64,000 nucleotides of DNA from Pegoplata infirma (GCA_963921195.1 OY992540.1:40819890-40883889); one strand, 5' to 3'; positions 31,363-42,037 are shown, numbered from the stretch's first letter. The notes: generated by a model not told the origin, from the sequence alone. A program made the numbers and translations.

Positions 31363-32932
31363 CACTGAAAAAAAGACATAACTAAAGTTAGGGAAAAAAT
31401 GTCTTTGAAAATTTATCATGAATTTTCCTAAAATTTTTCGAGATCGAGAAGTGATTGTCAGTGTATTTCCATGGCGAACAGGAAATGGCGAGAGTTAAGT
31501 ACAAGCAGAACTACCAGAATAATCTGGCCGCGTTACGACCTTAAAAGAACTCGTTACCTACTTTCTCTTAACAGAAGAGAATGTCGTTTACTCACGGGAG
31601 TGGTCACGGGACACTGCCTTATTGCTTTCCACGCAAGAACAATTGGACTTATCTCTGATTCCAATTGCAGAAGATGTGATGAACCGAATACGGATGAAAC
31701 TGTTGAACATATCCTGTGCAAATGCCCCGCATTGGCCAGGCATCGCAAACAAATTTTGGGCAAAGCAGAACTCGAGAATCTGGAAGAAATCGCAGTCATG
31801 GACCTCATGCGCATTAAATTGTTTGCAACATGGACTAACGCGTTTTATCCTCGTCGCTGAAGGAACATGTGGTATTGCTATGGACCAGCCGGTCTATGCG
31901 AGGAGTTCAAAATTTTGAGCTCCGCCACCCCTAACCTAACCTAACCTTCCTAAAATTTAGTTAAATTTAACTAAAAAATGAGAAATTTTCTTAAATATGA
32001 GGAAAAAAGTTTAGTTCATTTACTTATAATTAGTTCATAGTTTTCTTTAAATGGAATTTTTTAATATTAGGAAAAAAATTCTTACTACCAAAGAAATTTT
32101 CCACAAATCTAAAAAACGAATCGTTATTTTTAGGACATATTTCTTAAAAAACAATTTAGTTCAATTTTAGTTAAAATTTACTAAAAAAAAGATCATCGTA
32201 TTTCTGTGTACTTAGAATTTAGTTAATAACTTCTGAGAATTTAGTAAATAACTTCTTAAAATTTAGTTAAAAATTTAAAATGGCGATATATCGAAAACTA
32301 AGCGAGTTAGAGCGAAACGGATGAAATTTTCAAAAGAAAGACTACAAATTTTAAGCCAATTTTAACTAGAAAATGGGAAAAATTATGTTACACTTTAGTT
32401 CATTCACATTTTAGAACTAGATTGGATCTAGCCCCTGCACCCATGGGCTCGGACCCCATGGGTCCAGGCCCTGTTAATTCGAGACCCCGTTGGGTCCTTT
32501 AAGGGTCCCCATAGATTTTGACCCAAAAATTGTGTCCGTTTCGCTCTACCTTGCTTAGTTTTTGAGATACGGTAAAAAGGGGTCTGATGGGGTCTTGAGA
32601 GTCTTAAAAACTGGATAACTCAAAAACTATTAATCGGAGAGCTTTCGGGTATTTTGCGGAAGTGTTCTACGAGTCATGAGCTACAAAAATGCCTTTGGAC
32701 TTTTTCTCGTGTTTTCAAATTTTATCTCGGAAATTTCAAATTTTAGATCCGAAATTAGGGTCTTGAGACCCCGACAGATATGCAGAGCTAGGCTGTTCCA
32801 TATTTGTTTCCTTATTTTTGGGAAAATTATGAACTAAAACCAAGGAAAAAAATCTTTGGAGCCAAATCATTCCCTCTTTTTCTCAAAATTTAGTTAATTT
32901 TCCCAGATTTTAGTTGACTTTTTTTTTGAGTG
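31363..32932. mobile_element. CACTA-like element, itself carrying a LINE
   Basis: Starts CACTGAAAAAAAGACATA and ends GACTTTTTTTTTGAGTG; CG on both sides (31361-31362 and 32933-32934). The core at 32420-32620 is unusually GC-rich with repeated GACCCCAT/ATGGGGTC blocks and 'ctaagcgagttagagcg', shared with 56529-57712 and 37359-37740. A LINE fragment at 31437-31946 interrupts it. Confidence 0.65.
31437..31946 (+). mobile_element. LOA/I-like LINE, second family, 5'-truncated
   Basis: Encodes the C-terminal end of ORF2 in one frame (31471-31857): RIIWPRYDLKRTRYLLSL, VTGHCLIAFHARTIG, CRRCDEPNTDETVEHILC and CPALARHRKQILG, then a 3' UTR with 'ctatggaccagccggtctatg' divided by small changes from the 41700 copy, and a CCTAACCTAACCTAACC tail. 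A perfect 12-bp target duplication TTCCTAAAATTT lies at 31425-31436 and 31947-31958. Confidence 0.85.
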
Positions 32933-33481
32933 CGGTTCCGGTTCTGACCGGTATTCCCGCGACTACCGATATGTACATTATGCGAATTTTTGTACAATTG
33001 AATGTTTTTCTTAAAAAAAAATTAAAAATATGTTAAAAACACCGTTTCCAGTTTTTGTACGAATTTAAGAAAATAATTGCATGATTTTAAAGTAATTTTA
33101 CAAACACAACTAAATATTTCTGAAATACTGATTAAAATTGTGTAATTGTTAAATTTTCACATTTTATATTATTTTATTTTATAGTTTTGTTTGTTAAGAA
33201 CCGGTACAAGAATCAGAACCGGGAATACCGGTATTCTTGGGAATGTATCTAGAACCGGGAAACCGGTACCACAACCGGGAAAACCGGTATTGCCGGCAAT
33301 ACCTAGCACCGGGAAATGGGGGGCACTAGTTCTATTACGCTTATAATTTTTGTAGGTAATTTATTTTACTGGCATTTAATTAATTTTAAATTACCTGCAA
33401 TATCTTTCGATGTATTCTTCAGATTAAATATGTCGTTAAAGTGTATGATTTTTTTTTAGAAATTCAATTTAATTTTAATCA

Positions 33482-33632
33482 AAATCTATCGGCTGCAATC
33501 TTACAGGAAGTTCATTCAGTTACACTACAATTTATAACACAAATAGTAAAGAAAATCTTTCCGCTAAAAGATAAAAAAGTTTAGTGACATGCCAAGTGGT
33601 GCCAGTTTGATGACATATTCCAAAGGTTAGAT
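33482..33632 (+). pseudogene. Short unknown coding-like duplicate
   Basis: The plus strand reads NQNLSAAILQEVHSVTLQF and ends KKIFPLKDKKV then a stop. The first part matches NKNLSAKIIQEVHSVVLQL at 34083-34140. I do not recognise the protein. Amino-acid similarity through both copies hints at an old coding sequence, but DNA duplication alone could give the same picture. Confidence 0.3.
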
Positions 33633-33890
33633 CCAGAGTTATAGAGTAAGGTAACAAATGGCGTTTGAAAAAGTAGTAAACAAAAACAATATGGTATTGT
33701 TTATGAAATTGTATTACAAATCGAAATATGAGCGAGATGGAAGATATTAGTTATATAGTGAGAATGCAGATCGTTTTTTGTCTCTCTTTGTTTTAAGTTT
33801 GAACTTTAGTTTGGTATTACCAGATTTTTCCAATTATATTTTGAGCTGCCAGATATACAAAACGGTCGATTCCTTACTCTATAACTCTTG
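33633..33890. mobile_element. MITE with AGAGTTATAGAGTAAGG termini
   Basis: The left end AGAGTTATAGAGTAAGG (33635-33651) is perfectly inverted at 33872-33888. A second copy is at 5040-5277. Non-coding; the open frame starting at 33778 begins inside the element. Confidence 0.65.
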
Positions 33891-34167
33891 TTCGATCTGT
33901 GACATGTATTTTGGGACATTTCACCAGGAGTCAATTGAGTTAATTGATTTAGCCGTGTTAAAGTCATACATCCGTATCAAAAAAATGTTCAAGTACTGGT
34001 GCAGTCTTCGTGACTTGAGACCAGAACTGTGTCACAGGAACGATTACCTTCCCCGCAGGCAAGAGATTCCGATAAATCACTTTAATAAAAATCTCTCGGC
34101 TAAAATCATACAGGAAGTTCATTCAGTTGTACTACAACTTAAAATAAAAAAAGAAACAATTTTATAA
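33891..34167 (+). pseudogene. Unknown open frame next to MITE
   Basis: About 92 codons to a stop at 34165-34167, reading GTFHQESIELIDLAVL, then YWCSLRDLRPELCHRNDYLP, then NLSAKIIQEVHSVVLQLK. It has no start of its own outside the MITE. Two direct repeats overlap it (33482-33560 with 34088-34145, and 34059-34083 with 34174-34199). Function unknown; it may be a relic exon. Confidence 0.3.
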
Positions 34168-34244
34168 AAGCCAGTAGCAAGAGGTTCCAAGAAATCACTT
34201 TTCGCAGAAAATATACTCATTTTACTATCATAATTTTGTCAATG

Positions 34245-34576
34245 ATTAGCATACATTTAAACAATTCTCAGTAGTAGATAATGATAAGACTACAGCTACC
34301 ATAGAATTATATCAACATCGTTTATAGGTGAAGTACAATATTAAACGATTTTTTACTTTTGTCATGAAAGTCTGGTTTATCAGTTAATTACCAAAATTTT
34401 TGGTAATATTTGTGATTGCAGGTGATGGGCTCCCCTCAACCCCTTCTATTTAAGGTAGTATAAAAGTATTGATTAAAAATTGTTACCAATTAGTTTGTTT
34501 AAACTTTTAACTAATAACAGTTGTCAATTTAACGGAAAATCAAAATCAAGTGTGTCTGTTTTATAAACAAAATAAA
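34245..34576 (+). promoter_or_regulatory. Promoter region of mucin gene 1 (TATA, GATA motifs)
   Basis: About 330 bp aligns with 43630-44018 upstream of mucin gene 2. Conserved items are TATAAAAG at 34459-34466, TGATAAG at 34282-34288, TTATCAGTTAATTACC near 34377, and 'ctcccctcaacccct'. GATA factors drive many fly midgut genes, so the two GATA-type sites fit a gut role; this is inference. Confidence 0.6.
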
Positions 34577-36991
34577 ATGAAAACTTTAATGTTTTTAACT
34601 GTATTCGCTTTAGCGGCTACAGTTATTAGTGGTGTCGATGTTTTGAATGAGAATCCTTGTAAACTTCCCGGTTTCTATGGACTAGCCGAAAATAGTGCTG
34701 TCTTTTATGGTTGTTATGCCGATAAAAATGGCGTCCTAAATATGCAATATTTGACATGTATAAAGGGTGAAGTGTTCAATAACAAAATGGGTTATTGTGT
34801 ACCCAGAGTTAATTTAGATGTTGTTGGTTCTGAGGATGAAGTAACTGATGGTCCCGAAGAGGAAAGTCCTACAACTAAGTTTGAGACTGAAAATCCGACA
34901 ACTCCAACAACAGTAATTGATGTTGAAAATCCTACAGTTCCAACTACCGAAGCTTCCGGAAATGATGAAACTACTACAGAAGAGCCTGCAGACTATACAA
35001 CGGAAACAACAAAGAGTGATACAACGGAAGATCCTCAAGGAACAACCGAAGCTTCTAATAACAATGATACTACAACCGAAAATGGAACCACTACAGAGGA
35101 GCCTGAAGACGATACAACTACCAAAGTTCCAGAAGAACATAGCACAACAGAAGAACCTGAAAACGATACAACGACAAAAGTTACCGAAGTTAATGATTCC
35201 ACAACAGAAGAGCCTGAAGACGATACAACGACAAAAGTTACCGAAGGTAGTGATTCCACAACAGAAAACCCGGAAGATGATACAACGACAAAAGCTACCG
35301 AAGATAATGATTCCACAACAGAAAACCCGGAAGATGATACAACGACAAAAGTTACCGAAGGTAGTGATTCCACAACAGAAAACGCGGAAGATGATACAAC
35401 GACAAAAGCTACCGAAGATAATGATTCCACAACAGAAAACCCGGAAGACTATACAACGACAAAAGTTACCGAAGGTAGTGATTCCACAACAGAAAACCCG
35501 GAAGATGATACAACGACAAAAGCTACTGAAGATAATGATTCCACAACAGAAAACCCGGAAGATGATTCAACGACAAAAGTTACCGAAGTAAATGATTCCA
35601 CAACAGAAAACCCGGAAGACGATACAACGACAACAGCTACCGAAGATAATGATTCCACAACAGAAAACCCGGAAGATGATACAACGACAAAAGCTACCGA
35701 AGATAATGATTCAACAACAGAAGAGCCTGAAGACGATACAACGACAACAGCTACCGAAGGTAGTGATTCCACAACAGAAAAGCCTGAAGACGATACAACG
35801 ACAAAAGCTCCGGAAGATAATGATTCAACAACAGAAATGCCTGAAGACGATACAACAACAAAAGCTCCGGAACATAATGATTCAACAACAGAAGAGCCTG
35901 AAGACGATACAACGACAAAAGCTCCGGAAGATAATGATTCAACAACAGAAGAGCCTGAAGATGATACAACGACAAAAGCTCCGGAAGATAATGATTCAAC
36001 AACAATAGAGCCTGAAGACGACACAACGACAAAAGCTCCGGAAGATAATGATTCAACAACAGAAGAGCCTGAAGATGATACAACGACAAAAGCTCCGGAA
36101 GATAATGATTCCACAACAGGCGGTCCTGATGACGATACAACAACAAAAGCTCCGGAAGATAATGATTCCACAACAGGCGGGCCTGATGACGATACAACGA
36201 CAAAAGCTCCCGAAGATAATGATTCCACAACAGAAGAGCCTGATAAAGATTTCTTATGTCCCACCACTGGTTTCTTTCCTGTAGATGGTAGTTGCACAAA
36301 GTTTAACCTTTGCGTTGAACTTGATGGTGAATTACTAGCTTTCAAACGTGAATGTCCTGAAGGCCAATTTTATGATCCCGTTGTTGCTTTCTGTTCCACA
36401 GAACATGCTTGTGATTCTGTTACGACCACTGTTGTTCCTGGAACTACTGATCCAGAATGTGAATCTACTGTTAGTGATGCAACTACCACATCTGCTCCCG
36501 AAACAGAATCTACTGTAACGGAAATACCTGAAGGACCTGGAACAGAAACAACAGAGGAAATTGAATCTACTGTTAGTGATGAAACTACCACATCTGATTC
36601 CGAAACAGGATCTACTGTAACGGAAATACCTGAAGGACCTGGAACAGAAACAACTAAGGAAATTGAATCTACTGTTAGTGATGAAACTACCACATCTGCT
36701 TCCGAAACAGGATCTACAGTCGAACCTACTTCACAAGCACCTGAAAGTGTTATGATTGAAGAAGCAGTATTTGAAAATTATGAATGCGTTGTTGAGGGTA
36801 AATTTGCAGATGCCAAGGACTGTTCTAAATACTACCTATGTAGTTGGAATCAACGTAGTCAAGACTTTAGCTATGTAGTTAAACAATGTGCTACCAATCA
36901 AGTGTATAATACTGTAACCGAAAGCTGTGGTCGTGAAGGCATCATAACTTGCTTAGGACGTCCGCAAAATTCTAAATTTGGTAGAATGTAA
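34577..36991 (+). CDS. Peritrophin-like mucin 1 (three chitin-binding regions, long 19-aa repeat array)
   Basis: Start chosen at ATG 34577 (MKTLMFLTVFALAATVISG, a clear signal peptide); an upstream in-frame GTG is not needed. 804 residues. An N-terminal four-cysteine domain (NPCKLPGFYGLAENSAVFYG...) is followed by a Thr/Glu/Asp-rich mucin linker with about 20 tandem copies of a 19-residue unit (DTTTKATEDNDSTTENPED), a six-cysteine CBM14-type domain (CPTTGFFPVDGSC...FNLC...CPEGQFYDPVVAFC...C), a second linker with about three 34-residue units, and a C-terminal six-cysteine CBM14 domain (CVVEGKFADAKDCSKYYLC ... CATNQVYN...C...C). It probably cross-links chitin in the peritrophic matrix or a similar secreted layer; O-glycosylation of the Thr arrays is expected. 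Single coding exon. Confidence 0.85.
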   Translation: MKTLMFLTVFALAATVISGVDVLNENPCKLPGFYGLAENSAVFYGCYADKNGVLNMQYLTCIKGEVFNNKMGYCVPRVNLDVVGSEDEVTDGPEEESPTTKFETENPTTPTTVIDVENPTVPTTEASGNDETTTEEPADYTTETTKSDTTEDPQGTTEASNNNDTTTENGTTTEEPEDDTTTKVPEEHSTTEEPENDTTTKVTEVNDSTTEEPEDDTTTKVTEGSDSTTENPEDDTTTKATEDNDSTTENPEDDTTTKVTEGSDSTTENAEDDTTTKATEDNDSTTENPEDYTTTKVTEGSDSTTENPEDDTTTKATEDNDSTTENPEDDSTTKVTEVNDSTTENPEDDTTTTATEDNDSTTENPEDDTTTKATEDNDSTTEEPEDDTTTTATEGSDSTTEKPEDDTTTKAPEDNDSTTEMPEDDTTTKAPEHNDSTTEEPEDDTTTKAPEDNDSTTEEPEDDTTTKAPEDNDSTTIEPEDDTTTKAPEDNDSTTEEPEDDTTTKAPEDNDSTTGGPDDDTTTKAPEDNDSTTGGPDDDTTTKAPEDNDSTTEEPDKDFLCPTTGFFPVDGSCTKFNLCVELDGELLAFKRECPEGQFYDPVVAFCSTEHACDSVTTTVVPGTTDPECESTVSDATTTSAPETESTVTEIPEGPGTETTEEIESTVSDETTTSDSETGSTVTEIPEGPGTETTKEIESTVSDETTTSASETGSTVEPTSQAPESVMIEEAVFENYECVVEGKFADAKDCSKYYLCSWNQRSQDFSYVVKQCATNQVYNTVTESCGREGIITCLGRPQNSKFGRM
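35108..36246 (+). repeat. 57-bp coding tandem repeat array in mucin gene 1
   Basis: About 20 units of 57 bp (19 codons). Two sub-types alternate in the first half (VTEGSDSTTEN / ATEDNDSTTEN), giving a 114-bp higher-order period; the second half is a more uniform APEDNDSTTEEPED type. The array keeps all three plus frames and one minus frame open, which creates spurious long ORFs. Confidence 0.9.
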
Positions 36992-37290
36992 ATGTTTTTT
37001 AGTACTCTATAATTATTTAAAACAATTAACAAATTTCTTTTGTTAACTCTTTGATGAATAGATTATTTACAAAAAATTTAATTATTTTTTTTACGCTTAT
37101 TTATTTTTTATAGTATAAATAGAATTGATTTAATAATAAAATAAATCAATATTATTTTTTAACACAAACATTTTGAAATCGCAAAAATCAATCAATTTTT
37201 TTTTTGGAAATTCTTAGAACGAACCACTTGATGATAAAGTATAATAAAGGCTAAGCTGTCAAAGCATGTGTTAACTGGCAAAAGGCTACG
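36992..37290 (+). other. 3' flank of mucin gene 1, duplicated with gene 2
   Basis: Aligns with 45960-46250 downstream of mucin gene 2, including a likely polyadenylation region AATAATAAAATAAATC at 37133. The homology resumes at 39842 after a 2.55-kb insertion. Confidence 0.7.
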
Positions 37291-37358
37291 CACAGTGAAA
37301 AAAAGGTTAATTTTTTGGAAATAATTCAGACATTTTGTGAGTACTGGACCGATAGCTA

Positions 37359-37740
37359 CACTAAAAAAAAAGACATAACTAAAATTTAGGAAAAATTTCT
37401 TTGAAAATTGTTCATGAATTTTCCTTAAATTTAGTTAAATTTAACTAAAAAATTATATTTTTTTTTAACTTTGAGGAACAAATTTTTGTTCAGTTACTTA
37501 TAAATAGTTGATAGTTTTCTTTACATGGAGTTCTTTAATATAAGGAAATAAGTTCTTATTGAATTTAGTTAAAAATACAAATGTCGATATCTCGAAAACT
37601 AAGCGAGATAGAGCGAAACAGATGAAATTTCCAAAAGAAAGACTGCAAACAAAAATATGCTCTACATATCTGGCGGAGTCTCAAGATCCTAATTTCGGAT
37701 TTAAAATTTGAAATTCCCGAGATTTTATATATGCACAATG
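37359..37740. mobile_element. Truncated copy of the 31363-type CACTA-like element
   Basis: Starts CACTAAAAAAAAAGACATAA and follows the 31363 element through 'tcgaaaactaagcgagatag', then stops without a right terminus. Confidence 0.55.
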
Positions 37741-38001
37741 TTGGCAGCCCTGTCAATGTAGCAAAATAGTACTTTTACTACCACTTACCTAGCTTTCAAA
37801 TGAAATTAGTTTGAAATAAATCATAATAAATGCGACCGTGCTGTTGGCCGGATTAGGCATAATTTAAAATTTCATTTTTTTTAAATGGCTCCATCTCGGA
37901 AAGCAGGTTTTTTAGGCCTCTACTAGCACACTGTGTACATATAATTTTTTAAGAAATCTGATAACAAAAAACCAAAATGGCAAGCTTTTAAAGTGTTCGT
38001 A

Positions 38002-39680
38002 CACTCATGATCATAATAATAGGTACACCACCTGAACTATTTTTGAAATGCCAATAACTGTCAAATTAAGATATTTTTTAATGGGCAAATGTATTTTTTT
38101 TTTTAGTATTCGATGCGGCAAAGGTATTATATATCAAAGCATGGCTAGTCCATCTTTATTTATTGTTTGCCAGTGAACGGTTTATAAAAAGTGCTTCCAG
38201 CAGGTGATCATAATAATAGATACACTTGAAATTTTTCCTATTTTTTTCAATTTAAAGGTCATATTTTGCAGTTATTTATATCGATTCAAATAATTTGGTA
38301 AAAATACTTGAAAAATACAATTAATTATCCAATAATTAGTGTCCATTTTGTTAGAAAATTACTAGAAAAAAGCACTGTTCTTCTGATGAACGGACCATAG
38401 CTAAAAACTTTAAAAAATCTGGAAAATCTATATCAAAATGATTGGGCCGGTCTGTGAACTTCGTTCAAAATACCTTAAAAATGAAAAAAAAAAAAATTAG
38501 AAACAGGTGTTAGATCATATAAAACATCCGCAACCACTGGTCGCCATATCGTTTCGTTTTTAAAAAAAGGACCCATTCAAGTTCCACAAAGCTATTTCAG
38601 CCGAAATTTCAAGCGTAATAAGCGCGCCAACTGTTTACCGACGTCTACAGCAGGCTAGTTTATTCAGCCAAATAGCGAGAAGAGTCGTACTGATGCATCA
38701 GAAGAATATGAGATGGGGTTAAATATAGGCAAGGAATACTTGTTCGGACGGTTCTTTTTTTTAGAACATATTAAGCCTTTATTGTTCATTTTAAGAGGTC
38801 ATTCCAGGCGTCACTTTAGTCCTCTTTTAAAATACTCTTATGTAGGTCTTCTAAAACGTGCATTTAAAGGGTTAAAGTGTTCTACGAATATTTTTTGCTT
38901 CCAATTTCAGTAGGGGAAACATCGCCTTTAATTCTGCTCTAGAGCATGTATTCCTTGCCTATATTTAACCCTATCTAATATTCTTCTTACACATCAGAAG
39001 GACTCTTCGTGCTATTTGGCTGGGTAATTTAACCTACTGGAGACGTCGGTGAACAGTTGGTGCGCCTTTTACGCTTGTAATTTCGGCAAAAACAGCTTTT
39101 AAGGACTTGGATGAGTCCTTTTTTGAAATAGAAATGATATGGCGATCAGCAACCGGGGATCTTTTATATGATCTAACACCTGTTTCTAATTTTTTTTTTC
39201 ATTTTTAAGGTATTTTGAACGAAGTTCACAGACCGGCCCAATCATTTTGATATAGATTTTCCAGATTTTTTAAAGTTTTTAGCTATGGTCCGTTCATCAG
39301 AAGAACAGTGCTTTTTTCTAGTAATTTTCTAACAAAATGGACACTAATTATTGGATAATTAATTGTATTTTTCAAGTATTTTTACCAAATTATTTGAATC
39401 GATATAAATAATTGCAAAATATGACCTTTAAATTGAAAAAAATAGGAAAAATTTCAAGTGTACCTATTATTATGATCACCTGCTGGAAGCACTTTTTATA
39501 AACCGTTAACTGGCAAACAATAAATAAAGATGGACTAGCCATGCTTTGATATATAATACCTTTGCCGCATCGAATACTAAAAAAAAAATACATTTGCCCA
39601 TTAAAAAGTATCTTAATTTGACAGTTATTGGCATTTCAAAAATAGTTCAGGTGGTGTACCTATTATTATGATCATGAGTG
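38002..39680. mobile_element. Tc1-like fold-back element with transposase piece in both arms
   Basis: Two inverted arms of about 735 bp (38002-38737 and 38948-39680) around a 210-bp centre; outer ends CACTCATGATCATAATAATA, flanked by TA (38000-38001, 39681-39682). Each arm contains the N-terminal DNA-binding part of a Tc1-type transposase: in the left arm SDERTIAKNFKKSGKSISK, GRSVNFVQNTLK and, after frameshifts, SAPTVYRRLQQA. The catalytic DDE half is absent. It resembles two truncated copies joined head to head. Confidence 0.75.
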
Positions 39681-39841
39681 TATGTAAAAGGTGCCCGACT
39701 TTAGGGGGTTCTCTAACTTCCAAAGTTTAACTCGAAAATTCGTTAGCTATGACCACTTCTAATCTCATGGCTATCGGTCAAATACTTTCTACTTAATGGC
39801 TGAATTATTTCCAATAAATAACCCATTTCTCCCACTGTGCG

Positions 39842-40435
39842 ACGGGTAAGCATAAATGGCGTGGTGAGAATGTTAAAGTATACTGTTATGTAGATTGTTC
39901 TCTCTCATTCGCCTCTTTTAACCTCAAAAGGATGACGTATTTTTGACGGGTAATTTTTAAAACGTTAAAAACAATTGTAGAATTAAATTGAAATTGATTA
40001 GAACAAAATAATCACAATGTTATCACTTTGATTTTTTTTTAAATTAACCACTGAAATCATAGTTAAAGTTGTTAGTTTTTTGGCAATCCGAAGATAACTA
40101 AACAATTATTTTATTCCTCAAAATAATAGATAGTACAAAATTAAGTCAAAAATTAATAATATTTATCTTAATACACCTCCAACAAAATTCTTATATTTTG
40201 GCTGTACACTTTTGGACTTGGAAAACAAAATACCCGTGTCTCCCAGTTTTTAGATGCCTTTTCGAGATTTATAAAAACTGCACATAAACAAAAATATTTC
40301 CAAGTCGATTTTTTCCAACATTTAAAATTTAAAAAAAGGTCCAATAGATTTCATTCATTGATCTAATAACACTACTAAACATCGAAAATGCGACTCGCAC
40401 TCGACCTTATATATACTTGATAACACTAGTTCTGC
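39842..40435. other. Continuation of the duplicated 3' flank
   Basis: Aligns with 46250-46640 downstream of mucin gene 2 ('ggtaagcataaatggcgtgg', 'gatgacgtatttttgacggg'). No gene. Confidence 0.55.
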
Positions 40436-40950
40436 TGGTCAAAAATCCGTTCTCCAAACTTTTCTATCACATCAGGTTTTTGAGAAATTTCAGGTCAAAG
40501 TTCAAAAAATTTCCATTTTTGGAATTTTTGGAAAGTCATAGCGGATGAACCCGATGTGATGGCGGCTTCAAAATAAGTCGAGGGTGAAGCTTTAACATTA
40601 CTCTTTAAGATGCGGAACTCATTTGGTCAGTCGCCTTAACCTTTTAGACACCAATTGTCTATCAATGTTGTCTTATTCCCCAGTATTAAAAAAAAAGCGT
40701 TTTTGGGGGAAAATACCTTACAATTGGTGCTCCAACGGTTAAAGGGATTGATCAAAAAAGGTATACATCTTAAAGAGCAATGTTTATGCTTTACGTTGAC
40801 TTATTTTTAAGTCGTCAGCACATCGGGTTCATCCGCTATGAGTTGTCAAATAGTTCGAAAGCTCGATTTTTTGTATGCCAAATTTCTCAAAAGCCTGCCG
40901 TAATGGAAAAGTTTGGAGACCGGATTTGTGACCATGAAAATCATTGTAAT
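40436..40950. repeat. Fold-back element (about 500 bp palindrome)
   Basis: 40440-40680 and 40720-40940 are inverted copies centred near 40700: 'agcggatgaacccgatgtga' on the left, 'cacatcgggttcatccgct' on the right. A related arm is at 41910-42025. A LINE is inserted at its right edge. Confidence 0.6.
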
Positions 40951-40964
40951 CATGTGTATAAGGT

Positions 40965-41806
40965 AACTCGCGAAACTTGGAGCAGATGGCATAGGTACCA
41001 CCATAGTGCTTTCACCGCCACTCCAGCATTTCAAACTAAAACGAAATACCCTTACTGTCGCCAAAGCAAATCGAAGATGGAAGAAACTTGGGACAAGTCG
41101 TATAAGCAGAATTTTATGGCCACGCTATGATTTAGGAAGAACTAAATTCTTACTTCAGATCACAAGAGCGGCTCTTGAATGGAATCCGCAAGGTCATCGC
41201 AATCCTGGTCGCCCGCGAAACACCTGGGTGAGGATGGTGAGAAACGAAGGTCAAAGTTGCAACTTGTCTTGGAATCAAATTAAGTCGCTAGCCAAGGATC
41301 GTTCCAAATGGAGAGAATTTATAGACGCCCTATGTTCATTATGAACTTTTATATAATTTAGTTAATACATATTTATCTTACTATTTTATGTAAATAAAGG
41401 ATATATATATATAAATTCTTACTTACACTTACGAGAATAGAATGTCGTATGTTGACAGGTTTAATAACTGGACACTGTCTTGTCGGAAAACATGCCAAGA
41501 ACATGAATCTTATTACGGACGCAAGCTGTAAAAGGTGCGAGACACCAGACGTCGAAGAGACCATTGACCACATCCTGTGTCACTGCCCGGCTTTGGCACG
41601 AACTCGAATTATAGGAAGTTCACAGTTCGAGACTTTGGAGGAAATTACGAGGATAGACCTGAAGAGCTTGAAACAATTCGCAATGAAGGTCAATGTATTT
41701 AGTTTACATCGATAAGCGGAAAAAGTTTTGTGGTATCGCTATGGACCAATTGGTCTATGCGGAGTGCCCATCTGGCACCGCCACCCTAACCTAACCTAAC
41801 CCTAAC
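40965..41806 (+). mobile_element. LOA/I-like LINE, second family, interrupted by RTE
   Basis: Begins in the ORF2 tail (NRRWKKLGTSRISRILWPRY), is broken by an RTE piece at 41156-41411, resumes with LTGLITGHCLVGKHAKNM, CKRCETPDVEETIDHILC and CPALARTR, and ends in a 3' UTR with a CCTAACCTAACCTAACC tail. A perfect 14-bp target duplication CATGTGTATAAGGT lies at 40951-40964 and 41807-41820. Confidence 0.85.
41156..41411 (+). mobile_element. RTE-like LINE 3' end nested in LINE
   Basis: Encodes ITRAALEWNPQGHRNPGRPR, NTWVRMV and SLAKDRSKWREFIDALCSL then stop, the conserved RTE C-terminus, followed by a short 3' UTR and an (AT)n tail. A 13-bp target duplication TAAATTCTTACTT lies at 41143-41155 and 41412-41424. 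256 bp. Confidence 0.85.
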
Positions 41807-42037
41807 CATGTGTATAAGGTGGCTTACCATTCACATAAAGTTTTTTTTTGAAGCGGAAAAAATGTTTTTTGGAAATAAGACATTATTGATAGAATATTGG
41901 TGCCATAAGTGTTAATGCGACTGAACAAATGAATTCAGCATCCTTAAGAGTAATCTTTAAGCTTTACCTTCGACTTATTTTGAAGTCGCTATCACATCGA
42001 GCTCAGTCACTATGAGTTGTCAAAAATTCCAAAAACT

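Larger units (their letters stand above)
31208..33320. mobile_element. Element with CCGGTATTCCCGG repeats, interrupted
   Basis: 31208-31362 and 32933-33320 both consist of ACCGGGAATTCCGG/ CCGGTATT units on either side of a nested CACTA-like insertion, so they are two halves of one older element. Its outer ends are not certain. A CCCGGGAA-rich relative with clear hAT ends lies at 58826-59924. Confidence 0.5.
37291..39839. mobile_element. CACTA-like element, host to two further insertions
   Basis: Ends CACAGTGAAAAAAAGGTTAA and (reverse) CACAGTGGGAGAAATGGGTT, both leading into TTGGAAATAATTCAG and a GACCGATAGC block. CG on both sides (37289-37290, 39840-39841). The paralogous 3' flank at 46235-46255 shows the site without insertion. 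It contains a truncated CACTA-like piece (37359-37740) and the Tc1 fold-back (38002-39680). Confidence 0.75.

Noticed and set aside
35035..36345. Long antisense and alternate-frame ORFs (up to 298 codons) over mucin gene 1
   Set aside because: They follow from a 57-bp repeat whose length is a multiple of three, so an open frame in one unit stays open in all. They lack start context and domain content.
41797..41806. Telomere or interstitial telomeric repeat at CCTAACCTAACC
   Set aside because: Only two to four units, always at the 3' end of LINE copies bounded by target duplications; not a telomere.
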